Source: Synechococcus sp. MU1643 (GTDB taxonomy: Bacteria > Cyanobacteriota > Cyanobacteriia > PCC-6307 > Cyanobiaceae). Taken from it: a DNA stretch of 64,000 bases. A model generated the notes under the pieces. That model made no database searches. It was not told the origin of the DNA and was given only the letters and a program-made list of their open reading frames with translations. Where the stretch lies: the NCBI RefSeq assembly GCF_020514095.1, contig NZ_VTKY01000007.1, positions 1-64,000 on the forward strand, written 5' to 3'. This document shows positions 18,753 to 28,593 of this stretch, in pieces. How positions within the stretch are numbered: the stretch's first letter is position 1; each line of letters begins with the position of its first letter. The position numbers and the translations under genes were made by a program.

Positions 18753-19880
18753 ATGGACGCGTTGACCGAGGCCGATGCTGCTGTTCTGTCGACAGCCTTG
18801 CTGGCCTGGTGGGAGCGCCATGGCCGCGGCGGTATGCCCTGGAAGCAGTTGCCTGGTGGCGTGTGTCCAGCGCCGGATCATCAGCTCGATCCCTACGGCA
18901 TCTGGATCGCCGAGGTGATGCTGCAGCAGACCCAGTTGGCCGTCGCGCTCCCCTATTGGATGCGTTGGATGGAGGCGTTTCCCACTGTCGAGGCGCTGGC
19001 CGCGGCGTCCCTGGATGAGGTGCGGCTGCAGTGGCAGGGCCTTGGCTATTACTCCCGGGCCCGCCGGCTGCATGAGGCGGCGCAGCGGTTGGTGGGCGGG
19101 CCTTGGCCCCGCAACTTGGACGAGTGGATGGCGTTGCCGGGCATCGGCCGTACCACCGCCGGCAGCATCCTCTCCAGTGCCTTCAACGCACCGTTGCCGA
19201 TCCTGGATGGCAACGTCAAACGGGTGCTGGCGCGATTGACGGCCCATCCGCGCCCGCCGGTCCGCGACGACGCCCTGTTCTGGTGTTGGAGTGAGGCCCT
19301 GCTTGATCCGGTTCGGCCACGGGATACCAACCAGGCGTTGATGGACCTGGGGGCCACGCTTTGCACACCCCGCCAGCCGGACTGCTCCCGCTGCCCCTGG
19401 CAATCCCACTGCGCTGCTTACGCTGCCGGCGATCCCTGCCGCTGGCCCGTGACCGATGTCCCCAAGCCCCTGCCTTTCCAGGTGATTGGTGTCGGTGTCG
19501 TGCTCAACGCGGCGGGGGAGGTGTTGATTGACCAGCGCTTGGAGGAAGGGCTGCTGGGGGGGATGTGGGAGTTCCCCGGTGGCAAACAGGAGCAGGGCGA
19601 AACGGTTGAAATCTGCATTGCCCGCGAATTGCAGGAGGAACTCGGCATTGCGGTGACGGTGGGCGCTGAACTGATCACGGTGGATCACGCCTACAGCCAC
19701 AAGAAGCTGCGCTTCGTGGTTCATCTCTGCGACTGGGTGTCGGGGGAGCCGCAGCCCCTCGCCAGTCAGCAGGTGCGTTGGGTGAGCCCAGATGATCTGG
19801 GGAATTACGCCTTTCCAGCCGCCAATGCTCGGATCATTGAGGTGCTGCTTGGCAGGGCGGGCAGCTCTGCCCACCCTTAG
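18753..19880 (+). CDS. mutY: Adenine DNA glycosylase with C-terminal Nudix domain
   Basis: MutY removes adenine mispaired with 8-oxoguanine. The start MDALTEADAAVLS at 18753 gives 375 residues. Residues 45-60 (WIAEVMLQQTQ) and the helix-hairpin-helix LPGIGRTTAGSILSSAF are present, and the iron-sulfur ligands follow the C-x6-C-x2-C-x5-C pattern (CTPRQPDCSRCPWQSHC). The C-terminal domain is Nudix-like and, unlike E. coli MutY, keeps a full Nudix box (GKQEQGE...RELQEELGI). See findings for the implication. Confidence 0.94.
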   Translation: MDALTEADAAVLSTALLAWWERHGRGGMPWKQLPGGVCPAPDHQLDPYGIWIAEVMLQQTQLAVALPYWMRWMEAFPTVEALAAASLDEVRLQWQGLGYYSRARRLHEAAQRLVGGPWPRNLDEWMALPGIGRTTAGSILSSAFNAPLPILDGNVKRVLARLTAHPRPPVRDDALFWCWSEALLDPVRPRDTNQALMDLGATLCTPRQPDCSRCPWQSHCAAYAAGDPCRWPVTDVPKPLPFQVIGVGVVLNAAGEVLIDQRLEEGLLGGMWEFPGGKQEQGETVEICIARELQEELGIAVTVGAELITVDHAYSHKKLRFVVHLCDWVSGEPQPLASQQVRWVSPDDLGNYAFPAANARIIEVLLGRAGSSAHP

Positions 19881-19901
19881 GGAAGGTCCTGATGCGGTCG
19901 G

Positions 19902-20858
19902 ATGGCGCTTGGTCCCGTTGTCGTCTGTCTTGGTGAAGCCCTGATCGATCGGCTTGGGCCGCCCGGAGGTGATCCGGCAGTGGATCGGCCGGTGGACGAC
20001 CGTCTGGGAGGAGCACCGGCGAATGTGGCCTGTGGTTTGGCCCGTTTGGGCACCCCCGTGGCGTTTGCCGGTCGCTTGGGGCAGGACGCCATTGGCAAGG
20101 CCTTTTCCAGGTTGTTTGTTGAGCGTGGTCTGCAGACCGCGCTGCTTCAGAGGGATGACGAGCGTCCCAGCCGAATCGTGCTGGTGCGCCGTGCGCGGGA
20201 TGGGGAACGGCAGTTTCAGGGCTTTGCCGGGGATGAAGGAACCGGTTTCGCAGACCAGGCTCTGGAGCCGGCTGCCTTACCCCAGGCCCAATGGTTGTTG
20301 ATCGGCACGCTGCCGCTGGCGGCGCCAATGTCGGCCTCGGCCCTGCTATCGGCCGTACGCCAGGCCCAGAGCCAGGGCACGGCGATTGCCCTCGATGTGA
20401 ACTGGCGTCCCACGTTCTGGGATGCCACGGCTGATCCCGAGGCGGGACCGTCCGCAGCGGCGAAGGTGGCGATTCAACCGCTCCTGGACCAGGCAGCCTT
20501 GATCAAGTTGGCGCGGGAAGAAGCGCTTTGGTTCTTCAAGACCGACGACCCCGGTGCGATCCAGCAGGCCTTACCCCAGCGGCCCGATGTGGTGGTCACA
20601 GATGGAGCGGCCCCGGTGCGCTGGCAATTGGCTGACGACTCAGGTCAGCAGGGCGCCTTTCAGCCTCCCACCGTCGTCGACACAACCGGTGCTGGCGATG
20701 CCTTCACGGCCGGTCTGTTGCACCGTTGGGAAGCAGCTCCCCGGGAACGCATCCGTTTTGCAGCCGCCTGTGGTGCGTTGGTCTGTGGCGGTGCCGGTGG
20801 GATTGATCCCCAGCCCACGCAGGCTCAGGTGGAGCAGTTCCTGGGGGGAGTGAGCTGA
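19902..20858 (+). CDS. PfkB-family sugar kinase, probably fructokinase
   Basis: The 318-residue protein has the N-terminal PfkB signature (LGGAPANVACGLARLGTPVAF) and the C-terminal signature with the catalytic Asp (DTTGAGDAFTAGL). The early motif VVCLGEALIDRL and ALDVNWRPTFW fit bacterial fructokinases, which phosphorylate fructose with ATP. It starts 22 bases after mutY and overlaps the convergent tsaE gene by 34 bases. Confidence 0.88.
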   Translation: MALGPVVVCLGEALIDRLGPPGGDPAVDRPVDDRLGGAPANVACGLARLGTPVAFAGRLGQDAIGKAFSRLFVERGLQTALLQRDDERPSRIVLVRRARDGERQFQGFAGDEGTGFADQALEPAALPQAQWLLIGTLPLAAPMSASALLSAVRQAQSQGTAIALDVNWRPTFWDATADPEAGPSAAAKVAIQPLLDQAALIKLAREEALWFFKTDDPGAIQQALPQRPDVVVTDGAAPVRWQLADDSGQQGAFQPPTVVDTTGAGDAFTAGLLHRWEAAPRERIRFAAACGALVCGGAGGIDPQPTQAQVEQFLGGVS

Positions 20859-21322
20859 GCCAGTCGGCCCTCGTCCTGGTGACACAGCTCGAGGCGCCAG
20901 GCTTCCGGCAGCTCGAGGCCCAGCCGTTCCGGCCACTCCACCGCCATCAACGCCCCTACCGCGCGCGCTTCTTCCTCCTCCTGCAGAAACAGTTCATCGG
21001 CGGAAGCTGTGTCCTCGAGGCGATAGAGATCGAGGTGCATCAGCTGCGGCTGCCCCTGGGGATAGTGCTGCGCCAGGGCAAAGGTGGGACTGGTGATCGG
21101 CTCGCTGATCCCGAGGCCTTCGGCCAGCCCCTGCACCAGCGATGTTTTGCCGGCCCCCAGGGGGCCACTGAGTAGAAGAATTGCTTCACGTGGAAGTTCG
21201 CGAGCGAGGGATCGGCCCAGGGCCCGGGTCGTCTCAAGGGTCTCAAGAGCCCAGACATGCCCTGTAGAGTCCGGCTCAAGCGAGCCCGAAGCCTCGGCGT
21301 CTCTGCAGAGATTCAACTCCAC
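20825..21322 (-). CDS. tsaE: tRNA threonylcarbamoyladenosine biosynthesis ATPase TsaE
   Basis: TsaE supports t6A37 synthesis in ANN-decoding tRNAs. The Walker [20 protein letters not shown], the switch [10 protein letters not shown] and the conserved [11 protein letters not shown] segment are all seen. The start is uncertain: the frame is open to 21544, but no ATG lies between the ahcY start and the conserved part. A GTG at 21322 (or TTG at 21316) gives about 165 residues and leaves 25 bases to the divergent ahcY start. Confidence 0.88.
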   Translation of the reverse strand: MELNLCRDAEASGSLEPDSTGHVWALETLETTRALGRSLARELPREAILLLSGPLGAGKTSLVQGLAEGLGISEPITSPTFALAQHYPQGQPQLMHLDLYRLEDTASADELFLQEEEEARAVGALMAVEWPERLGLELPEAWRLELCHQDEGRLAQLTPPRNCST

Positions 21323-21347
21323 GTTTGCTTTAGGGAGCATTAAAACC

Positions 21348-22778
<1,431 letters not shown>

Positions 22779-22812
22779 TCAAGATCCAGCGGATCGGAAT
22801 CTGATCTTCACG

Positions 22813-22859
22813 GCCCCATGGAAGACTTGCGCCATCCAGCGCAGTCTCCATGGGGCTTT
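22813..22859 (+). terminator. Terminator-like hairpin after ahcY containing the dedA start codon
   Basis: The arms GCCCCATGGA and TCCATGGGGC pair perfectly, and the stem continues with GACT/AGTC and GCGC/GCGC separated by single-base bulges, closing on a 6-base loop. The 3' arm includes the ATG of the next gene (22850-22852), and only a short TTT follows. It could end ahcY transcripts, mask dedA translation, or both. Confidence 0.7.
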
Positions 22860-23509
22860 CTGATCTGATCACACAGCTGCCGGAGTTGATCGGCCATGCG
22901 GTTGAGGCGAACCAGTGGCTGGGTTACACCGCGATTTTCGCGGCGATGTTTCTCGAGAATCTGTTCCCGCCGATCCCGTCCGAGCTGATTATGCCCCTCG
23001 GCGGTTTCTATGTGCAGCAGGGTCAGCTTGACCTCGTGCCTGTGGTGCTGGCCGGTTTGCTGGGCACGGTCCTCGGCGCCTTGCCCTGGTACGGCATCGG
23101 AAGGTTGATCAACGAGGAACGGATCGAAGCTTGGTTGCAACGTCACGGTCGCTGGATTGGCATTAGTGCCGATGAGTTGGCCCGCAGCCGCCGCTGGTTT
23201 AGCCGTTACGGCACTGCCCTGGTGTTCTGGGGGCGTCTGGTGCCTGGCATTCGCACGCTGATCTCAGTGCCGGCCGGCATTGAAATGATGCCTATGGCGC
23301 CATTCCTGATCTGGACCACCGCTGGCAGCCTGATCTGGACGTCCCTGCTCACCGTGGCCGGCATGGTTCTCGGAGAGGGCTACAGCAACGTTGAGCTTTG
23401 GATTGACCCTGTCTCCAAAGCTGTGAAGGTGCTGCTAGTGGTGTCGGTGCTGGCTGGCGCGATTTGGGTGGGCCTGCGCATCTGGCGCCGGCGTCAGTCT
23501 TCCAACTGA
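22850..23509 (+). CDS. DedA-family membrane protein
   Basis: The 219-residue protein has four to five membrane segments and the DedA signature: FLENLFPPIPSELIMPLGGF near the N-terminus and FWGRLVPGIRTLISVPAGIE in the middle, with the conserved Arg residues. Established knowledge places DedA proteins among lipid flippase/scramblase relatives, with some needed for undecaprenyl phosphate recycling. The specific substrate is unknown. The start codon lies inside the preceding hairpin. Confidence 0.9.
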   Translation: MGLSDLITQLPELIGHAVEANQWLGYTAIFAAMFLENLFPPIPSELIMPLGGFYVQQGQLDLVPVVLAGLLGTVLGALPWYGIGRLINEERIEAWLQRHGRWIGISADELARSRRWFSRYGTALVFWGRLVPGIRTLISVPAGIEMMPMAPFLIWTTAGSLIWTSLLTVAGMVLGEGYSNVELWIDPVSKAVKVLLVVSVLAGAIWVGLRIWRRRQSSN

Positions 23510-23543
23510 TCACCGGCGCTGGGGCCTCTCTCTGGCCGGGGGC

Positions 23544-23921
23544 TCAGAAGGGGATGTCCTCATCGGAGGCCTGGCCGCCAAAGCTGCCGGCGGCATCCTG
23601 GCTGTCGCGTTTGGAGCCGAGCAGTTCGAGCCGGTCAACACGGACCACAGGCTTGCTGCGTTCTTCACCGCTGGCACGGTCGGTCCAGCGATCCAGCTTG
23701 AAGCTGCCGATGATGCCGAGCAGGGATCCCTTCTTCACGTAATCCGCGGCAACCTGGGCCTGCTTGCCCCAGATCTCGAGGTTGAACCAGTCGGGTTCAT
23801 CGTCGCGGCTGCGACGGTTCACCGCCATGGTGAGGTTGGCCACCATGCTGCCGGACTCGAAGTAACGCACTTCGGGATCGCGGCCGGCACGGCCGACGAG
23901 GGTGACGGAATTAACGCCCAT
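23544..23921 (-). CDS. ssb: Single-stranded DNA-binding protein
   Basis: The OB-fold features are NSVTLVGRAGRDPEVRYF and WFNLEIWGKQAQVAADYVKKG, and the acidic partner-binding tail ends DEDIPF. The start at 23921 (MGVNSVTL) gives 125 residues and has an AGGAG 11 bases upstream; an in-frame ATG at 23951 would precede that AGGAG. The tail linker is short compared with E. coli. Divergent from mreB. Confidence 0.93.
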   Translation of the reverse strand: MGVNSVTLVGRAGRDPEVRYFESGSMVANLTMAVNRRSRDDEPDWFNLEIWGKQAQVAADYVKKGSLLGIIGSFKLDRWTDRASGEERSKPVVRVDRLELLGSKRDSQDAAGSFGGQASDEDIPF

Positions 23922-24063
23922 AGACAATTCATCTCCTGAATTTGGATTCATGATGCGGCACCGGTTGGGTGACTGCTTTTAAGGAGTTCCACCCAAGCCG
24001 CTGGGTGCAACAGGCAACCACTGAGAACGCCCCTATGATCTGGCGGTATTGGTTGCGGTGTCT

Positions 24064-25116
24064 GTGTTCTTTCGTCGATTCCAGCTGTCGCGCGACATCG
24101 GCATCGACCTGGGCACTGCTAACACTCTGATTTACGTTTCCGGTCGGGGCATCGTGCTGCAGGAGCCCTCAGTGGTGGCTCTTGATCTCGAGCGTGGCAC
24201 CACCATGGCTGTGGGTGATGAAGCCAAGTTGATGCTTGGCCGCACCCCTGGAAACATTCGGGCGGTCCGCCCGTTGCGAGATGGGGTGATTGCCGATTTT
24301 GATGCCGCTGAGCAGATGCTCAAAACCTTCATCACCAAAGGTAATGAGGGCCGCGGCATCATGGCTCCTCGGCTCGTGGTCGGCATTCCCAGTGGTGTGA
24401 CCGGTGTTGAGCGTCGCGCCGTTCGAGAAGCGGGCATGGCTGGAGCCCGTGAAGTGCATCTGATTGATGAGCCGGTGGCAGCTGCCATCGGCGCGGGCCT
24501 TCCGGTCACCGAGCCCGTTGGAACGATGATTGTTGATATCGGCGGCGGCACCACTGAGGTAGCGGTGTTGAGCCTGGGCGGAACGGTGCTGAGTGAATCC
24601 GTCCGCGTCGCCGGTGATGAGATCAGCGACTCCATCAGCGTCTACCTCAAAAAGGTGCACAACATGGTTGTGGGTGAGCGTACGGCCGAGGAAATCAAGA
24701 TCCGCATCGGCTCCGCCTTCCCCGACGACCAGTTCGATCAGCAGTCCATGGATGTGCGGGGTCTGCACCTGCTCTCTGGTTTGCCGCGCACCATCAATCT
24801 CAAGGCCGGTGATCTGCGGGAAGCCATCGCCGAACCGCTCAATGTGATTGTCGAAGCGGTGAAGCGCACCCTAGAGCGCACACCCCCTGAGCTGGCGGCC
24901 GACATCGTGGATCGCGGCATCATGCTGGCCGGTGGTGGTGCGTTGGTGCGGGGCATCAGCGACCTGATCAGCCATGAGACCGGCATCTTTGTGCACATCG
25001 CCGAAGACCCTCTGCTCTGTGTGGTGAACGGATGTGGTCAGGTGCTGGAGGACTGGAAACGCCTGCAGCGGGTGGTGGATACCCCGGAATTCGTCCGAAC
25101 CGCGGCAGGCGTCTGA
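24064..25116 (+). CDS. mreB: Rod-shape-determining protein MreB
   Basis: MreB is the actin-like filament that directs wall synthesis. The GTG at 24064 (MFFRRFQLSRDIGIDLGTANTL) gives 350 residues; a GTG at 24049 is an alternative. Phosphate 1 and 2 loops (DIGIDLGTANT and VDIGGGTTEVAVLS) and the adenosine motif (GIMLAGGGALVRG) are intact. mreC begins 4 bases after the stop. Confidence 0.95.
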   Translation: MFFRRFQLSRDIGIDLGTANTLIYVSGRGIVLQEPSVVALDLERGTTMAVGDEAKLMLGRTPGNIRAVRPLRDGVIADFDAAEQMLKTFITKGNEGRGIMAPRLVVGIPSGVTGVERRAVREAGMAGAREVHLIDEPVAAAIGAGLPVTEPVGTMIVDIGGGTTEVAVLSLGGTVLSESVRVAGDEISDSISVYLKKVHNMVVGERTAEEIKIRIGSAFPDDQFDQQSMDVRGLHLLSGLPRTINLKAGDLREAIAEPLNVIVEAVKRTLERTPPELAADIVDRGIMLAGGGALVRGISDLISHETGIFVHIAEDPLLCVVNGCGQVLEDWKRLQRVVDTPEFVRTAAGV

Positions 25117-25120
25117 AGCG

Positions 25121-25867
25121 ATGGCCCCGACGCTCCGTTCCGGCAAGAGCCGCTGGCGCGTATTAGGGCAACTCACCCCCTGGCTGCTGCTTGTGGCCGG
25201 CCTTCTGATGGTGCGTCTGAGCAAGGGTGCTGGTTTCATCGATGCCTATGCCCTGCTCAGCCGTCCGTTCTGGCCTGGGTCTGCCCAGCGGGAATGGGTC
25301 ATGGCTGCAACGGATTTGGAGGAGCGGTCTCGCCTGCAGCTGCTGGAAGACGACAACCGTCGCTTGCGCGCTCTGCTGGAGTTGCAGCAACAAGGATCAG
25401 CGCAAGGCAACGTTTCGGCTGCAGTGATCTCCCGCTCGTCGCGGGGGTGGTGGCAGCAATTGCAACTGGGCAAGGGTTCGCTGCAGGGCATTGGTCGGAG
25501 CGATGCGGTTCTTGGCCCCGGCGGTTTGGTGGGCCGCATCGACAGTGTTACCCCCGCCACGGCGCGGGTGAAGTTGCTCACCGCCCCGGGTCATGAGATC
25601 GGCGTCTGGCTGCCTCGCATCCGCCGCCACGGATTGCTGGTGGGCCGCGGCAGCAGCCGTCTGTCGCTTCGTTTCATCGAAAAGGACCCCGACGTGCGTC
25701 CGGGGGATCTGGTGGCCACGTCCCCGGCCAGCACCCTTTTGCCCCCCAACGTGCCGGTGGGGGTGATCCAGTCGGTGGATGAACAGGCTGTTCCTGCACC
25801 TGTAGCGGTGGTGCAGTTAATAGCAGCACCGGAGGCGATCGACTGGGTGCAAGTGCAGACCCGTTGA
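25121..25867 (+). CDS. mreC: Rod-shape-determining protein MreC
   Basis: The 248-residue protein has a short cytoplasmic start, one membrane helix (LTPWLLLVAGLLMVRLS), a coiled coil (DLEERSRLQLLEDDNRRLRALLELQQQG) and a periplasmic beta-rich domain with GPGGLVGRIDSVTPATARVKLLT, the usual MreC order. It links MreB to the periplasmic wall machinery. Second gene of the mre operon. Confidence 0.92.
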   Translation: MAPTLRSGKSRWRVLGQLTPWLLLVAGLLMVRLSKGAGFIDAYALLSRPFWPGSAQREWVMAATDLEERSRLQLLEDDNRRLRALLELQQQGSAQGNVSAAVISRSSRGWWQQLQLGKGSLQGIGRSDAVLGPGGLVGRIDSVTPATARVKLLTAPGHEIGVWLPRIRRHGLLVGRGSSRLSLRFIEKDPDVRPGDLVATSPASTLLPPNVPVGVIQSVDEQAVPAPVAVVQLIAAPEAIDWVQVQTR

Positions 25868-25881
25868 GATGAACTACTGAC

Positions 25882-26391
25882 ATGACGCGTCTGCACCGAC
25901 AACCAATCTGTGTGGCCTCGGCATTGATGGTGCCCTTTCTGGCCTTGGCGTCGCCGCCTTTGTTGGCCATCGATGGGGTTGGTCCCGCCTGGGCTGTGCT
26001 CTGGCTGTTGCCCTGGGCTCTCGTGGATGGTCCGGTGTCGGGGGCGTTGTCGGGTGTGGTTTTGGGGCTGGTCCTGGATGGTCTCAATCTGGGGGGTGTC
26101 AGTCAGGTGCCGGCGCTGCTGCTGCTGGGCTGGTGGTGGGGACGGCTGGGTCGGCGTGCAGCACCGATCCAACGCAGCCTGAATCTGGGCTTTTTGGCCT
26201 GGCTCGGGTCCGTGGGTATTGGTTTGTCGTTGATCCTTCAGCTCTGGTGGCGTCAAGACGGAGTGTTGGATCCCCTCACCCAGAGCTGGGGCCTGCATAC
26301 CCTTTGGTGCCAGGCTCTGGTGACGGGTTTGCTGGCGCCGATGTTGGTGTCTTTGCAGTTGCTGCTCTGGCGAAGGAGAGTTCCCTCATGA
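25882..26391 (+). CDS. mreD: Rod-shape-determining membrane protein MreD
   Basis: The 169-residue protein is nearly all hydrophobic with about five membrane segments. Sequence conservation in MreD is low; the call rests on size, topology and position directly after mreC. The stop overlaps the start of the next gene by 4 bp. Confidence 0.8.
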   Translation: MTRLHRQPICVASALMVPFLALASPPLLAIDGVGPAWAVLWLLPWALVDGPVSGALSGVVLGLVLDGLNLGGVSQVPALLLLGWWWGRLGRRAAPIQRSLNLGFLAWLGSVGIGLSLILQLWWRQDGVLDPLTQSWGLHTLWCQALVTGLLAPMLVSLQLLLWRRRVPS

Positions 26392-27695
26392 GGCTCAGCC
26401 GTCGTGATCTCCTATTGGGGGCAGCGGCCCTGGGACTCGCGGCTTGCGCTCCTAAAAACCCACAGACCAGGGCATTGGAGTTGTGGACCCTGCAATTGGC
26501 CCCCAAGTTCAACCCCTATTTCGCGGACGTTTTGGGGGACTGGAGCCGCCTCCATCCTGGCGCACCTGTGCGCTGGACGGATCTGCCCTGGGGGTCGGTG
26601 GAGCGCAAGTTGCTGGCGGCAGTGTTTGCTCGCACGGCCCCGGATGTGGTGAACCTCAATCCGCCCTTTGCGGCCAACCTGGCCAGCAAGGGTGGACTGG
26701 CCGACTTGACGCCGCTGCTGCCGGCGGACGCCGCTGGCCGCTATCTGCCATCCGTATGGCAGGCCTGCCGCGACCCCGATGCCGGGCAGATCGCCCTGCC
26801 CTGGTACCTCACGGTGCGACTGAGTCTGGTGAACCGGGCCCTGTTGGATCAAGCCGGCATCCCAGCGCCGCCCTCACGATGGGATCAGGTTCCGGCCTTT
26901 GCCCGTCGTATCCGCGAGCGCACTGGCCGCTATGGCCTCTTCCTCACCACCGTTCCGGATGACTCAGCAGAACTCCTTGAAACCCTGGTGCAGATGGGGG
27001 TGACCCTGTTGGATTCCCAACGCAGGGCTGCTTTCGACAGCCCTGCGGGGCTCCGGGCCTTCCGCTTTTGGAGTGATCTGTACCGGGAGGGGCTGTTGCC
27101 TCGCGAGGTGGTGAGCCAGGGGCAACGCCGAGCGATTGAGTTGTTCCAGAGCGGTGATTTGGCCCTGGCGGCCACGGGGGCGGAATTCCTGCGCAGCATT
27201 CAGACAAATGCGCCTGGGGTGGCCGCGGTGACGGAGCCCCATCCCCCGGTGACCGGTGCAGATGGCACCGCCAATGTGGCTTTGATGACCTTGGTGGTGC
27301 CGCTTCAGAGCCACCGTGCTCAAGAGGCCGTGGATCTGGCGCTTTTTCTCACTAATGCTGATCAACAGGCTCGCTTTGCAGCCGAGGCTCGGGTGTTGCC
27401 GTCTTCGCTGGAGGCCCTGGCCCGGGTTCGTGAGGCGTTGGATCAGGAGGTTCTCGGTTCAGCCGCGGAGCGTCAGATTCGCCAGGCCCGTTTGTTGTCG
27501 GTCAGCACGTTGGACCAGGCCGAGGTGTTGGTGCCGGCCCTACCGGGCATCAAGCGTCTGCAGAAGATCATCTATACCCAGATGCAGCGATCGATGTTGG
27601 CCCAGGTCAGCCCTGAGCAGGCCTTAACAGCTGCGGCGTCGGAATGGAACAGATATGCCAGTTCTCGCTGGCCTGAGGTCACCCCAAATTCTTAA
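26388..27695 (+). CDS. ABC-transporter-type sugar-binding lipoprotein
   Basis: The 435-residue protein opens MRLSRRDLLLGAAALGLAACA, which combines a twin-arginine motif (SRRDLL) with a lipobox (LAAC), so it is probably a Tat-exported lipoprotein. The body fits family 1 extracellular solute-binding proteins (ELWTLQLAPKFNPYFADVL, APDVVNLNPPFAANLASKGGL, ALPWYLTVRLSLVNRALLDQAG). The start overlaps mreD by 4 bp (ATGA). No permease or ATPase genes are next to it, so its transporter lies elsewhere or it works in another way. Confidence 0.85.
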   Translation: MRLSRRDLLLGAAALGLAACAPKNPQTRALELWTLQLAPKFNPYFADVLGDWSRLHPGAPVRWTDLPWGSVERKLLAAVFARTAPDVVNLNPPFAANLASKGGLADLTPLLPADAAGRYLPSVWQACRDPDAGQIALPWYLTVRLSLVNRALLDQAGIPAPPSRWDQVPAFARRIRERTGRYGLFLTTVPDDSAELLETLVQMGVTLLDSQRRAAFDSPAGLRAFRFWSDLYREGLLPREVVSQGQRRAIELFQSGDLALAATGAEFLRSIQTNAPGVAAVTEPHPPVTGADGTANVALMTLVVPLQSHRAQEAVDLALFLTNADQQARFAAEARVLPSSLEALARVREALDQEVLGSAAERQIRQARLLSVSTLDQAEVLVPALPGIKRLQKIIYTQMQRSMLAQVSPEQALTAAASEWNRYASSRWPEVTPNS

Positions 27696-27787
27696 AACAA
27701 TCGGTAAACCAGCTGCACGCCAGGGTGATTATGTCTATCTCCATGTCCTGACGGGTATGGTTGCACCTCGTTAAGGATTTGGTTCGG

Positions 27788-28549
27788 ATGACGGGCAACC
27801 TGCCCTCACAACCCAAAGCGACCATTCTTGTCGTTGATGACGAGGCTGCGGTCCGACGCGTTCTGGTGATGCGCTTGCAGCTGTCGGGCTACCGCGTCAT
27901 CTGCGCAGAAGATGGTGAGCAGGCTCTGGAAATGTTTCACAACGAGTCGCCCGATCTGGTGGTGCTCGATGTGATGTTGCCCAAGCTGGATGGCTTTGCG
28001 GTGTGTCGGCGCCTGCGGTCCGAATCCTGCGTACCGATCATTTTCCTTTCCGCTGTTGAAGCGATCTCCGAGCGTGTAGCTGGATTGGATCTGGGAGCCG
28101 ACGACTATCTCCCCAAACCTTTCAGTCCCAAGGAACTGGAAGCTCGTATTTCAACAATTTTGCGCCGGGTGGGCCGGGGCAATGCTGTCGTTGAAAGCCG
28201 TGAACTGCCCACCGGGCAAGGTGTTTTGCGGCTTGGCGATTTGGTGGTGGACACCAACAGACGCCAAGTCACCCGCGGGTCGGAGCGGATCAACCTCACC
28301 TATACGGAATTCAGTCTGCTCGAGTTGCTGTTCCGCGACCCTGGCCATGTTGTGCCCCGGGCCGAGATTCTGGAGCAGCTTTGGGGTTATCCCCCTCGCC
28401 GTGCAGCCGATCTGCGCGTGGTGGATGTCTACGTGGCGCGTTTGCGAGGAAAACTTGAGCCTGACCCTCGCAATCCCGAGCTGATCCTGACGGTGCGAGG
28501 GATTGGCTATGCCTCCCAACGCATTGGTGAGGCTTCTGCCGCAGGTTGA
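27788..28549 (+). CDS. OmpR/PhoB-type response regulator, RpaB-like
   Basis: Starting at the ATG 27788 (MTGNLPSQPKATILVVDDEA) the protein has 253 residues; an upstream in-frame start at 27761 is less likely. The receiver has the acidic pair DDE, the phosphoacceptor in VVLDVMLPKLDGFAVC, the S/T in FLSAVEAIS and the Lys in LGADDYLPKPFSPKELEARI. The DNA-binding winged helix ends LILTVRGIGYASQR. The FSPKELEARI segment is typical of RpaB/Ycf27 proteins, but several positions differ, so it may be a paralogue. No histidine kinase is adjacent. Confidence 0.88.
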   Translation: MTGNLPSQPKATILVVDDEAAVRRVLVMRLQLSGYRVICAEDGEQALEMFHNESPDLVVLDVMLPKLDGFAVCRRLRSESCVPIIFLSAVEAISERVAGLDLGADDYLPKPFSPKELEARISTILRRVGRGNAVVESRELPTGQGVLRLGDLVVDTNRRQVTRGSERINLTYTEFSLLELLFRDPGHVVPRAEILEQLWGYPPRRAADLRVVDVYVARLRGKLEPDPRNPELILTVRGIGYASQRIGEASAAG

Positions 28550-28593
28550 TTAACCCTCGGGAGGGCAGGATGGCGCCCGACTGACCTGCTGCT

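Noticed and set aside
18660-19874. Minus-strand frame extending the hydrolase to 711 residues
   Set aside because: It is the antisense of mutY and shows no protein character; the hydrolase family has about 300 residues.
21257-21347. SAH or SAM riboswitch before ahcY
   Set aside because: Short hairpins occur, but I could not match any known aptamer consensus.
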